Shown: piece by piece, positions 40,683 through 51,600 of the stretch
How the letters are laid out: each line of letters begins with the position of its first letter
Position numbering within the stretch: the first letter of the stretch is position 1
Assembly (NCBI GenBank): GCA_017614505.1
Contig: JAGABT010000016.1
Span: 62,001 to 126,000, forward strand
Direction of reading: 5' to 3'
Source of the DNA: Selenomonadaceae bacterium
GTDB taxonomy: Bacteria > Bacillota > Negativicutes > Selenomonadales > Selenomonadaceae
Length of the DNA: 64,000 bases
Position numbers and translations under genes: made by a program
The notes under the pieces: model-generated
Told to the model about the DNA's origin: nothing
Database searches by the model: none
Seen by the model: only the letters and a program-made list of their open reading frames with translations

Positions 40683-41999
40683 TTATTTATCCATGACAAT
40701 CCACTCGTAGTTGAATCCGAAAATCTGGCTGGCGGCGTTTTCCTCCCAGCTCTTATTGACGCGGCTGACGGCGCTGCTAACGTCGTGGTGGGCGTCGGTA
40801 TTCGTCAGCAGAACCAGAATCTGGTTGCTGCCGTTTCTGGTGATAACGTCGCCCTGCCGGAAAGTTTTCTGCAAAACCTCCATCAGATTATCCAGCGCCT
40901 GCGCACTGCTAATTTTCCTGTTGTCAGCGCGCCGCTTGAGCGAAAAGCCGAGCAGGCAGGTACTCTTGCTGTAGAAACCGCGCGTCCGCTTGAGGAACCG
41001 ATAAATCGCGCGGAAATTCTCAAACGATATGATAAATGCGCCGGCTTCCTGGTTGCGTTCATTCAGAATCATTTCAACCTGCGCGATACTGGCGATGCTC
41101 ACGGTTTCATTTTCGCGCTCGTCGTCGTCGCTGTAAATGCTGTAGCCGTGCTTGCCATTCTGCTTGACGATATAAAGCGCCTTATCCGCCTTTTTGTACA
41201 GGTCGGGAAAATCCGTGCCGCTCATTGGAACCAGCACGCAGCCAATCGACGCGCCCAGCGGAATGTTCATATCTTCGCCCATCAGCTTCTTAGCTTCCTC
41301 AGTGATTCGCTCATTGATAAACTTCGCCTTCTGCGCGACCGCCGAATCTTCGTGTACGCCGTAACAGAACGCTATAAATTCGTCGCCGCCCATTCGCCCC
41401 AGCAAATCTGAAGAACGCACCGACGTCCGCAAAATATCAGCAAATGTCACCAGAACCTTATCGCCCATAGCGTGCCCGTGAATATCGTTTACCAGCTTGA
41501 AACTGTCAAGGTCAATCATCATCAGCGCGCCGGTGGAATTTTTACAAATGGCGGTGAGTTCCTTTTCCGAAGACGCCTTGTTCAGCAGTCCCGTGAGCAA
41601 ATCCGTTTCCGCATTTTTCTTCAATCCCTTAATCTGCTCGACCGTCTGCATGATATTCGCCACGCGCCGCAGTAAAACGTCCGGCTTGAAAGGCTTGCGA
41701 ATAAAATCCATCGCGCCGTTATCGAAGCCCTGACTTTCCGTTTCCTCCGTGTGGTCTGCCGTCATGAACATGAACGGTATCACCTGATGATATTCCTGCT
41801 GCAGCGTCTGCTGAAGTTCGTATCCCGTCATTCCAGGCATACGCAAATCCGATAAGACCATGTCCGGCTTTTCCTGCCGGTAAATTTCTATCGCTTCCTG
41901 CCCCGATAATGCGGTGAACGTTTCGTACTGGTCCGCCAGCATGTTTTCCGTCATCATCAAGGATACTATCATGTCGTCGACTATCAAAATCTTTTTCAT
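40683..41999 (-). CDS. Response regulator with GGDEF domain and degenerate second GGDEF-like domain
   Basis: 438 residues. Receiver (1-118) with D8/D9, phosphoacceptor D51 (DLRMPGMTGYE), K102. GGDEF intact at 204-208 with I-site RSSD at 195-198. C-terminal 310-438: a second, decayed GGDEF-like domain where GGDEF reads GSNQI (390-394) yet RQGD (381-384) keeps the I-site spacing of five. It is co-linear with the paralogue at 1877-3154 to the residue in the first 210 positions. Divergently transcribed from the Hpt and hybrid-kinase genes, so a likely phosphorelay target. ATG chosen over the TTG three codons upstream; both lack an ideal ribosome site. Confidence 0.92.
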   Translation of the reverse strand: MKKILIVDDMIVSLMMTENMLADQYETFTALSGQEAIEIYRQEKPDMVLSDLRMPGMTGYELQQTLQQEYHQVIPFMFMTADHTEETESQGFDNGAMDFIRKPFKPDVLLRRVANIMQTVEQIKGLKKNAETDLLTGLLNKASSEKELTAICKNSTGALMMIDLDSFKLVNDIHGHAMGDKVLVTFADILRTSVRSSDLLGRMGGDEFIAFCYGVHEDSAVAQKAKFINERITEEAKKLMGEDMNIPLGASIGCVLVPMSGTDFPDLYKKADKALYIVKQNGKHGYSIYSDDDERENETVSIASIAQVEMILNERNQEAGAFIISFENFRAIYRFLKRTRGFYSKSTCLLGFSLKRRADNRKISSAQALDNLMEVLQKTFRQGDVITRNGSNQILVLLTNTDAHHDVSSAVSRVNKSWEENAASQIFGFNYEWIVMDK

Positions 42000-42128
42000 T
42001 TGACTCAACGCAGCACTTCTTCCGTTTCTTCAGAAGTGTAAAGCGTCTTGCACCTTCTTCCTTTTTATGATAAACTTTGCCAAAGTCAGGTTTACGTCAA
42101 CAAATTTCCAATTCGCATGTTGACAGTT

Positions 42129-42134
42129 ATTATA
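42129..42134 (-). promoter_or_regulatory. -10 element (minus strand) in the divergent signalling gap
   Basis: Perfect TATAAT on the minus strand about 130 bases before the response-regulator start, giving a long 5' leader. A plus-strand TTGACA (42120-42125) overlaps it, but no good -10 follows. The gap 42000-42188 holds no gene. Confidence 0.4.
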
Positions 42135-42188
42135 TCACCAGTTTCAAATTCAGAAAATATCTTTAATCACATTTGGGGGTAAATTTTT

Positions 42189-42527
42189 ATGATAACAATC
42201 GAACAGCTTAACGAATTTGGCGTCAATACCAGGGAAGGGCTGACGCGCTGTATGAATAACCAGAAATTCTACTTCAAAATGCTCAAGATGGGACTTTCCA
42301 GCGACCAGTTCGACAAGCTCGGCAATGCCCTCGCCGCCGGTAAAAACGACGAAGCTTTTGAAGCGGCTCACGCACTCAAAGGCGTACTCGGCAACCTCGC
42401 CCTTACGCCAATTTACAACCCGCTCGCCGAAATGACTGAAATGCTCCGCGCCGGTAAATCCGCCGACTACATTGAAATGTACAAACCGATTATGGATCTC
42501 CGCAACCAACTTCTGGCTATGGTCTGA
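42189..42527 (+). CDS. Histidine phosphotransfer (Hpt) protein
   Basis: 112 residues, a single Hpt four-helix domain with the phosphorylatable His in FEAAHALKGVLGNL (about residue 61). Standalone Hpt proteins carry phosphate between the receiver of a hybrid kinase and a final response regulator. TTGGGGGT precedes the ATG. The hybrid kinase starts 27 bases later, and the receiver-GGDEF gene is divergent next door. The operon order and missing Hpt domain in the kinase make it the likely shuttle. Confidence 0.92.
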   Translation: MITIEQLNEFGVNTREGLTRCMNNQKFYFKMLKMGLSSDQFDKLGNALAAGKNDEAFEAAHALKGVLGNLALTPIYNPLAEMTEMLRAGKSADYIEMYKPIMDLRNQLLAMV

Positions 42528-42554
42528 CGAAAAACTATCACGGAGGGCAACTTC

Positions 42555-45335
42555 ATGCTGAACTTTGAGTCCGGCTTCTACGAAAAACTTTTTAAATCTC
42601 TGGACACCAACGCCGTTTTAATGCGCGTCGAACCCGACGGCAACTACTCGCCAATCTGGTGCTCCGAAGAATTTCTAAAAATGATTGGAGGCACCGAATC
42701 CGAATTTATTCAGCTGGAAAGCGGCGGCACCATGAACAGCATACACCCCGATGACCGCGATGAAGTTGCCTACCTTTTCCACCACCACGTCACGAAATCT
42801 GGCACCAACAGCCTCAACGTCCGCAAACTCACGATAAAGGGCAACTGGATTTGGGTCAACATTCACTATTCCTTCGCGTGCCACGACGGCACCTGGTACG
42901 CCTACTGCAACTACTTCGACATAACGGCTATCAAGGAGAACGAACAGCGCGCGCAGAATTTCTATGAAAGTGTCCGCACTGAGCTCGAAAATGTTTCCGG
43001 CGAAAGTATGATTTCACTGCGCCTGAATCTCACGAAAAATGTTGTTGAAAAATGCAAGGGCAAAGATTTATACATCGTCGACGTGGCAGGAACGAGCATT
43101 ATCGAAAATTTCAACGCGCGCCTCGCCAGTTTTCCGCTCGAACGCGACAGGAAAAAATTCGCCGAACGCTTCCACCCCGATAAACTTCTGGAAAGCTACC
43201 GCAGCGGCGACATTTCCTTCGCTGAAATTTTGTTCAACCAGCGTCCCAACGGCAGGAAATGTTTCGTCGAGTACACCGTTACCATAAGTGAAAATCCGCA
43301 GAACGGCGACTTAATAGCCTTCGTCCTTGAGCGCGACTACAACGCCGAAATCGTCCACAACGCCATTCTCACCAAAGCGCTTGTCAGCCAGTACGACATG
43401 ATAACCTACCTCGTCGACGGCTACTACGGCGTTGTTATCGGCGACGCGTCACGTATCACCAAGGGCAGCATTTTCCCGAAGAAGCGTACCGGCAACTATA
43501 ATGAGTACGTCGAGCGGCAGGTTAAGCCCGTTCTGACTGGCACTGACGAGGAAATTCAGAAAAATCTTGACGCCCTGCGCCTTGAAACTGTCGAGGCTAA
43601 ACTTTCCGAGCGCGAACCCTACGAAGTCGACATTGCCTGCCACATTCGCAACGAAATTTTCTACAAGCGTTTCATTTTCTACCTCGTCGACAGGGCAGCC
43701 AAATTCTACGTCCTGCTGAAGTCCGACACCACCAAAATTCAGCGCGAACAGATTATGCGCAACAACCAGCTCAAAGCCGCGCTCGACAACGCCAATCAGG
43801 CAAGCGTCGCCAAAACCGCCTTCCTGTCCAGCATGAGCCACGAAATTCGCACGCCCATGAACGCTATAATCGGACTCGACAGCATTGCGCTCAAGGAACC
43901 CAATCTGCCCGCGCGTACCCGTGAACACCTGCGCAAAATCGGCGACAGCGCCCGCCACCTGCTAGTTCTTATCAACGATATTCTCGATATGAGCCGAATC
44001 GAAAGCGGACGCATGGTACTCAAGAACGAGGAATTTTCCTTCGGCGATATGATGGAGCAGATTAACACAATGGTCGGCGGACAGTGCGCGGATAAGGGCT
44101 TGAACTACGACTGCAAGATTATCGGCAAGGTCGACGATTTTTACATTGGCGACGTTATGAAGCTCAAGCAGGCGCTGATAAATATTTTGGGCAACGCCGT
44201 CAAATTCACGCCCGCGCGCGGCGATATTACCTTTACCGTTGAACGCGTCGCGAAGTTCGGCAACAATTCCACGCTAAGATTTGTCGTCAAGGATACTGGT
44301 ATTGGTATGGACGAAGAATACCTGCCGCGCCTCTTTGACGTTTTCAGCCAGGAAGATTCGACGACGGCGAACGCTTACGGCGGCACCGGTCTGGGTATGC
44401 CTATCACCAAATCTATCGTCGAGATGATGAACGGCAACATTTCCGTGAAGTCCAAAAAGCACGTCGGCGCGGAATTTACCGTCAACGTCACCCTGCGCAA
44501 TTCCGATAAAGTTTACACCACGCAAACTTCCATGCTCACGCCGAGCGATTTGAATGTTCTAATTATCGACGATGACCCCATCGCCTGCGAACACGCCCGC
44601 CTTGTGCTGGAGGAAGTCGGTATCGCCGCCGAAGTCGCAATGAGCGGCGCTGAAGCGCTGGAAATGATTAAACTGCGCTCAGCCCGCCGCGAAGCCTATA
44701 ACTTAATGCTGATTGATTTGCGTATGCCGAATCAGAACGGTATCGAAGTCACGCGCGAAATCCGTCGGCTTATCGGCAACGAGTCCGCCATAATTATTCT
44801 GACGGCGCACCACTGGGACGACGTTATGGAAGAGGCGCTGGAAGCCGGCGTCGATAAGTTCATGTCCAAGCCGCTTTTCGCCTCAAGCGTTATGACGGAG
44901 TTCAGCGAGGCTATCGCGCAGAAACGCCGCGATGTGAAAAAGCTCGCCGACCTCGAAGGGCGCCACATTCTTATTGCCGAGGATATGTTCATCAACGCGG
45001 AGATTCTCAAGGAAATTTTAATCATGCGGGATATGGAAGTTGACCACGGCGAGAACGGCGAAGAAGTTGTAGCGCTGTTTAAAAAATCCCCGCCGAATTA
45101 CTACGACGCAGTACTGATGGATATTCGCATGCCGGTCATGGACGGCTTGCAGGCGACGGAGGCGATACGCGCGCTGGAACGTCCAGACGCTAAGACGGTG
45201 CCGATAATCGCCATGACAGCCAATGCCTTCGACGAAGATGTTCAGCGCTCCCTTCAGGCCGGAATGAACGCCCACTTGAGCAAGCCCGTCGAGCCGGACC
45301 ATTTGTACGAGACGCTCGCCGAACTGATAAAATAA
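42555..45335 (+). CDS. Hybrid sensor histidine kinase with PAS and two receiver domains
   Basis: 926 residues, no membrane segment, so cytoplasmic. PAS-like N-terminus (LMRVEPDGNYSPIWCSEEFL, NSIHPDDRDEV, ITAIKENEQRAQN) and a second sensory region to about 400. HisKA with SMSHEIRTPMNAIIG (His at residue 429); HATPase with ILGNAVKFTP, GIGMDEEYLPRLF and GGTGLGMPI. REC1 (about 670-800): IIDDDPIA, phosphoacceptor in LMLIDLRMPNQNG, Lys in FMSKPLF. REC2 (about 810-926): IAEDMFINAEIL, LMDIRMPVMDGLQAT, HLSKPVEP. Strong start (CGGAGGG). The signal is unknown. With Hpt next to it and a divergent receiver-GGDEF protein, this is a full multi-step phosphorelay candidate ending in c-di-GMP synthesis. Confidence 0.95.
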   Translation: MLNFESGFYEKLFKSLDTNAVLMRVEPDGNYSPIWCSEEFLKMIGGTESEFIQLESGGTMNSIHPDDRDEVAYLFHHHVTKSGTNSLNVRKLTIKGNWIWVNIHYSFACHDGTWYAYCNYFDITAIKENEQRAQNFYESVRTELENVSGESMISLRLNLTKNVVEKCKGKDLYIVDVAGTSIIENFNARLASFPLERDRKKFAERFHPDKLLESYRSGDISFAEILFNQRPNGRKCFVEYTVTISENPQNGDLIAFVLERDYNAEIVHNAILTKALVSQYDMITYLVDGYYGVVIGDASRITKGSIFPKKRTGNYNEYVERQVKPVLTGTDEEIQKNLDALRLETVEAKLSEREPYEVDIACHIRNEIFYKRFIFYLVDRAAKFYVLLKSDTTKIQREQIMRNNQLKAALDNANQASVAKTAFLSSMSHEIRTPMNAIIGLDSIALKEPNLPARTREHLRKIGDSARHLLVLINDILDMSRIESGRMVLKNEEFSFGDMMEQINTMVGGQCADKGLNYDCKIIGKVDDFYIGDVMKLKQALINILGNAVKFTPARGDITFTVERVAKFGNNSTLRFVVKDTGIGMDEEYLPRLFDVFSQEDSTTANAYGGTGLGMPITKSIVEMMNGNISVKSKKHVGAEFTVNVTLRNSDKVYTTQTSMLTPSDLNVLIIDDDPIACEHARLVLEEVGIAAEVAMSGAEALEMIKLRSARREAYNLMLIDLRMPNQNGIEVTREIRRLIGNESAIIILTAHHWDDVMEEALEAGVDKFMSKPLFASSVMTEFSEAIAQKRRDVKKLADLEGRHILIAEDMFINAEILKEILIMRDMEVDHGENGEEVVALFKKSPPNYYDAVLMDIRMPVMDGLQATEAIRALERPDAKTVPIIAMTANAFDEDVQRSLQAGMNAHLSKPVEPDHLYETLAELIK

Positions 45336-45347
45336 TCGCTGAAACTT

Positions 45348-45383
45348 AAACGGTTCCTGTAATCGCGCAGGAGCCGTTTTTTT
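45348..45383 (+). terminator. Rho-independent terminator after the hybrid kinase
   Basis: AACGGTTCCTG pairs with CAGGAGCCGTT (one wobble), eight-base loop, then TTTTTTT. Confidence 0.9.
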
Positions 45384-45403
45384 ATGCAATCAATAAGCAA
45401 GTA

Positions 45404-45520
45404 GAGCGAGGCGCCCCATGGACGGGGCGCCGCCCGCGCAAATCGCTGGACGCGATTTCAGCGGGCTGTTTTCTTTGCTACTTTCTTTTGCACCAAAAGA
45501 AAGTAGAACACAAATGCTGA
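45404..45520 (+). repeat. Dispersed palindromic repeat, copy E
   Basis: GGCGCCCCATGGACGGGGCG hairpin, then CCGCCCGCGCAAATCGCTGG, a variant middle (AAATCGC...GCGATTT instead of the GGTCGC...GCGACC arms), TTTCTTTG, and ACTTTCTTTTG...CAAAAGAAAGT, ending AAATGCTGA. Lies between the two convergent terminators at 45348 and 45522. Confidence 0.75.
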
Positions 45521-45521
45521 A

Positions 45522-45557
45522 AATCAAAACGGCTCCCCACAATACTGCAGGGAGCCG
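45522..45557 (-). terminator. Rho-independent terminator after the giant RTX gene
   Basis: On the minus strand CGGCTCCC pairs with GGGAGCCG, followed by TTTTGATTTT, about 45 bases after the stop codon. Confidence 0.85.
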
Positions 45558-45603
45558 CCGGATTTACCTAAGGTTTAGCGTTAGCCGTTAAGCCGCCGCT
45601 GGT

Positions 45604-48600
45604 TTATTTTGTACTGGAAACAAGTTTGTCCGCTGCGTTCCTGGAATCTTTGGTGATGTCGGTGTAGTCGACGCCTTCGATGCTGGTAACGCTGTAGTCA
45701 TTGTCGCTGAGGCTGGAAATATCGTCGAGTTTAGCGCCGCTGCTACTGGTGGTGAAGTTGTCGTCGTCCTCGGTGAACCAGAAGTCATCAACCGCATTGG
45801 AGCTGCGACCAGAAACCGCGATATTGCCGTTGCTGCCGTTATACAGACCGTTGCTGTCGATAAACGTGACTTTCTTGCCGTTGCCGTTCTTAACAGTGAC
45901 CGCACTGCCATTGGACATGGTGAAGATGAGGTCTGAGCCGCTGGCTGCCGAACGCGATACCGTAACGCCGTCCGCTCTGATTGTATCCTGACCAGCAACA
46001 TAGTCGGTGATAACGTCGCTGCCGCCGCTGTACATGAACACATCTCTGCCAGCGCCGCCGCTGAGCGTATCGTTGCCTGCACCGCCGTAAAGCGTATCGT
46101 TGCCTGCGCCGCCGGTAAGTACGTCTGCGCCTTCGCCGCCGTAGAGCGAATCTGCTCCAGCGCCGCCGATAAGCGTATCATTGCCTGCGCCGCCGTCAAT
46201 CGTCGTGTTGCGCTTGCCAGCCGTGATACGGTTGTTGTTGGAATTGCCCATGATTGTTATCGCATTCTTGACCTGGCTGCCGTCAATCGTTGCAATGTTG
46301 CTCGGATAGTAGGCGTTCTCGTCGCTCTGTTCAGCGTAAAGCGTGCCGGTGAAGTCCGCGTTGAGTTTAATAGAATTCGTACCCTGACCAGTGTAGTAGC
46401 CGAAGATGCCGGTTACGGTGCTGTTGTTTTGAGCAACCGTGAGGTTCTGGTTCTTGCCGTTGACAACCGTAATGGTACCCTTGCTGCCGACGGTGAGTAC
46501 AACGTTGCCGTTCTTAACAGTGGAAGCCGTTACCGTGCCGCCGCTGATAGAAATTACGTCGCTGCCGCTCACGTAGTCAGTGATGATGTCCGCACCAGCG
46601 CTGTAAACGAAGATGTCGTTGCCGTCGCCACCGGTGAGGGTGTCATTGCCCGCGCCTGCGTAGATGCTATCTGCCCCTGCGTCGCCGTTGAGGCTGTCGT
46701 TGCCTGCGCCGCCGTCCAGAATATCCGCGCCGTCGCCGCCGGAAACTATGTCGTTGCCTGTGCCTGCGCTTATGCTGTCGGTGCCGTCGCCGCCGATAAT
46801 CGAATCTGCCGCGTTGCCGCCGATAATCGTGTTAGCGCCGGTACCTGCAACAATCGTCGTGGACTTCTTAGCTGCCGTGATCTTGTTGGCAATACCGTTG
46901 CCCTGAATGACTATCGAATTATTGACCTTGCTGGCGTCGATATTCACAACGTCCGCCGCGTAGAACGCAGTGCCTTCGCCGGTTGCGCTGCCGAGCGTGC
47001 CCTTGAAGTCAGTGTTAAGCGTAATTGTCTTCGTCGCGTCTGCGTAGTCGTAGTAGCCGAAGAGTCTGGTTTCGCTCGTGCCGGACGCGTCGATAACCGT
47101 AAGCTCGGTTGCGCTTGCATTCTTAACGGTGAGCGTGCCCTTGTTGCCAACGGTGAGCACAACGTCAGTGCCGTTCTTAACGGTGGACGCGGTGACTCTG
47201 CCGCTGCTCAGGCGGATAACGTTGTTTTCGCCCGCGCTGTAGTCCGCTACAACTTCGCTGCCTGCCGTGAAGACGAACGTATTCGCACCGCCTGCGCCGT
47301 ACATGGTATCGTTGCCTGCACCGCCAACAAGCGTATCTGCGCCGTCGCCGCCGATAAGCGAATCGTTACCTGCGCCGCCTGCAAGGTAGCTGTTGCCGCT
47401 GCCCGCCGTAATCGTGTCATTTGCCGTGCCGCCGGTAATGGTATTGGCGCCGTTACCCTGAATGTTGCTGGCTTTCTTCACGTTGCTGCCATCGACCACT
47501 ACTACGCTGGAAGAGTAGTACGCCGCATTGTCGGTCGTGGTGGAATACAGCATTCCGCCGAAGTCGCTGTTGAGGATAATCGTATCGGTCGTATCGCCGT
47601 AGCTGTAGTAGCCGAACAGGCGGGTATCGGAAACGTCATTCGCGTCGATAACGGTAATTTCCTTGTTCTTCTGACCCTTGAGTGTAATTGTGCCGATAGC
47701 TTTTCTCGCGTTGCTCACGTCGACCACGTTCAGAACAATGTCAGTGCCCTTGTAGTTGGAAGTACCGACTTTGCCGGAACTCAGTTTGACAACATCACTG
47801 TCGCCGTTGCTGTAGTCAGCGATAACGTCATTGCCTGCTACGTAGACGAATCTGTCTGCGCCGTCGCCGCCAACAAACGTATCATTGCCAGCGCCGCCAA
47901 TTATCGTATCATCGCCTTCGCCGCCGTTAATCGAGTCATTACCGTCGCCTGCGCTAATCGAATCTGCGCCGTTTCCGCCGTCGATCTTGTCTGCGTACTT
48001 GCCGCCGGTTATCACGTTATCTTTCTCGTTGCCGTTAATGGCGAGACCCTTGGTGAGGCTGGAGCCGTCAATCGTCGTAATTTCAGAAACGTACTGGTCG
48101 GTAGTGAGCGCCTTGTCTACGAAATCGCTGTTGAGGACAATCGTTTCAGTGGTTTCGCCGTAGCTGTAGTAACCGAATACGCGCGTATCGGTGCCGGTGC
48201 TGTCAACAACGCTGAGCGTGGCGTCTTTCGCGTTCTTAACGGTAATCGTGTTGTTCTTGCTGATTGTAAGCACAACGTCCTTGCTGCGTACCGTCGAGCT
48301 GACAACCGCGCCGTCGGAGATAACGATAACGTCGGACTGGTCGCCGTCGTAAACGTAATCCTTGATAACCTCCGCACCGCCAACATAGATGAAGGTATCG
48401 TTGCCGCCCTTGCCTTCGAGGGTATCTGCGCCTTCGCCGCCAATGAGTGTATCATCTTCAGAACCGCCGGTGATCTGGTCGTTGCCTTTGCCGCCGTTGA
48501 TGTAGACGCTCTGAGCAGTGCCAGCATTGAGCTTGTCATTGCTGTTACTGCCGACAATCGTCATATTCGCCGAGCTGCCTGCAGTAACTTTGACCGATTT

Positions 48601-51600
48601 GCTGACCTTCGAGGCGTCGATAACCTGTACTTCGGTGTTGTAATGGGATTCGTTGAGACCGGCGGATTCGCTGAAGTTCTGGTTGAGCGTAATCGTCTGC
48701 GTCTCGCTGTCGTAGGAGTAGTAGCCGAACACGCGCGTTTCAGTGGTAAGTTCAGAACCCGTGGCGTCAACAACAGTGAGTTTCTGGTCTTTGGCGTTCT
48801 TGACGGTGATAATCTTGCCACTTTCAAGCGTGAGTACAACGTTCTTGCCGGAGACGGAAGAGCTGGCGAGCGAAGTTTCACTGAGCATGATAACATCAGC
48901 GTCGGAATCGTAGTTTTCGATGTAATCACTGCCGCCAGTGTGGAGGAAGACATCCGCGCCTGCGCCGCCAACGAGGGTATCGGTGCCGTCATTGCCCTGC
49001 AGAGTGTCGCCATTGTTGCCGGCAGTAAGTTTGTCGTTGTAGTCACTGCCAATAATTCTGATGGAAGTTTCGGAATGACCGCTCTCGATAACAACGCCTC
49101 TTTCAACTTCGCTGGCGTCAACAACAGTGGCTTCAGGCGCAAGACTTTCCGCAATGAACTTCTTTTCCTTGAAGTCGCTGTTAATAACAACGGTGTTGGT
49201 ATCTTCGCCGCCGTCGTCGTTCTGACCGTAGTTGTAGTAGCCGTAGATGCGGGCGGTAGCTTCGGTGGGGGAAGTGCCGCTCTGAGCGATGCTAATGTAT
49301 TTATCCTTGGCGTTCTTGATGGTGATGACGCCGTCGCCGGTGGTGGTGATAACAACATCTTTGCCGGAAATGTTTGCCTTGCCGATAAGGGTGTCGGTGA
49401 GAATGATAACATCCTGACGGTTGTCGTTGTAGGTGTAGTCGGTGATTATATCCTCGCCCTTGGAGTGTACAAAGTAGTTGTTGCCGGAAATGCCGGTGAG
49501 GGTATCCTTGCCGTCGCCGCCATCAAGGGTATCGTTCTTGCCGGAGGCGCCAATAATAACGTCGTTGTAGTTGGAGCCGATAATGGAAGTGCCTTCCGAA
49601 GCCTTAGAATTGGCGTAGAAGGTAATACCCTTGCCGAGGAGCTGACCGTTGATAGCGGTAACGTCTTCGCCGTAAATGGCGTCTTTAATTTCTTTTTCGG
49701 GGAAGTCAGCGGTAAGAGTGATTGAGCCGCCGGCGTCGAGGGATTCGTAGTCGAAGTAGCCAAAGACGCGCGTGTTATCCGTACCGGCAAGTTCGTTGAC
49801 AACGCGAATCTTCTTGCCCTTGGTATTCTTAACGGTGATTGTGCCTTTTTCGCCAACGTTCAGAATAACGTCGTCGCCATTGATCGAGGAAGAGGAAATG
49901 GATACATCAGCCGAACCGAGGGCAATAACATCTTCGCCGACCTTGTAATCGGTAATGGTGTCGTTGCCGGAAGAGAAGACGAAGTAGTCAACGCCCGTGC
50001 CGCCGGTAAGGACATTATCGCCGTCGCCGCCGTCAAGAGAATCGGAGCCGGTGCCGCCAACAATGGTATCGTTACCTTCGCCGCCTTCCATGGAGTTGTT
50101 GCCGGAAGTGCCGAAGATGTAGTCGTCGCCGTCGCCGCCGAGGAGCGTATCACCCTGCGAGCCGCCGTAGATTGAATCGTTGCCGGAGCCGCCGAGAATT
50201 GAGGTAGCGGAATTGGAGTTGCCGCGAATGATAATTCCCTTATCGGTGAGCTGGGAGGCGTCAATCGCTTCAACAACAACATCGCCCTTGTACATCTTTT
50301 CGTTGAGTTCCGTACCAGCGAAAGCGGAATTGACGGAGATAGTTGCCTGACCTACGCCGTCGAAGTAGCCGAATACGCCGGAGACGGTGGAAGTTGCATC
50401 GGCAAGAGTGATCTTCTTATCCTTAGCGCCTTTGACTGTGATATAACCGCCGGTACCGAGTTCCAGAACAACATCATTGCCGTTGAGCGAGGAAGTAACG
50501 AGCGTGGTGGAAGGCAGTTCGATCATGTCTTTGCCGGTTTCGTAGTCAGTGATGATATCGTCGCCTTCAATGTAAGCGAAGGTATCATTACCTGCGCCGC
50601 CAACCAGCGTATCAAGACCAGAATTGCCTGCGAGGTAGTCATTGTCCGCTTCGCCGTAGAGAATATCGTCGCCGTCGCCGCCGTAGAGTGTATCTGCACC
50701 CGAACCGCCGTAAACAACGTCATTGCCTGATTCGCCAGAGAGTGTATCAGCGGCTTTTCCGCCAATGATAGTATCGTTGTTGGAACTGCCGATAATGTTG
50801 GTGCCTTTATCGGTGCCGCGAATGCTGATAGCATTGCCGTCTTCGAGGAGAGAGGCGTTAATGTTGGTAATGTCGGAGTTGTACGTCTTGGCGTTGAACT
50901 CTTTTTCAGCAAAGCTGGAAGAAATGGTGACGGAGTTGGCGTCATTAGGATCTTCAAGGTAGTAGCCGTAAATCTTACCCGTGGGATCTGCGGCGTCGTC
51001 AAGTGCACCGAGTTTAATCTTCTTATCCTTGGCGTTCTTAACGGTAACGGTTCCGCCGTTCTGGAAGGTAAGGACAACGTCTTTGCCGTCGATAGAGGAA
51101 GAAGCAAGGGAGACCGCCGATGCGGTATCGTAGCGGATAACGTCTTTGTTTTCTTCGTAGTCGGTGATAACGTCTTCACCTTCGGCGAATACAAATACGT
51201 CAGTACCTGCGCCGCCGACCAGGGTATCATTGTCCTTGCCGCCTTCAATGGTATCGTTGCCGTCGCCGCCGTTAATGGAATCAGCGCCTTCGCCGCCAAG
51301 GAGTGAATCGTTGCCCGCGCCGCCAATCAGTGTATCGTCGCCGCCGTTGCCGAGAATAGTGTCAGCCGCTGCGTCGCCGTAAATAGCGTCTATGCCGTCG
51401 GAGCCTGCAATGTAGTTGGCTTTATCGTTGCCGTAGATAGTGAGGGTGCCTTCAGCCTGGACGGAAGCAGCGTCAATAGAAACTACGTCGGAAGGATAGA
51501 GGGTGCTGTTGAGTGTACCGCTGAAGCCCGCGTTGAGCGTGATAGCATTCTTGTTGGTGTTGTCGTAATCGTAGTAGCCGAAGATTCTGGTTTCAGTTGT

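Noticed and set aside
46429..49725. A 1098-codon open frame on the plus strand opposite the giant RTX gene, and several smaller ones there
   Set aside because: It arises because glycine- and aspartate-rich repeat codons leave the opposite strand free of stops. It has no ribosome site, no recognisable domain and mirrors the repeat period.
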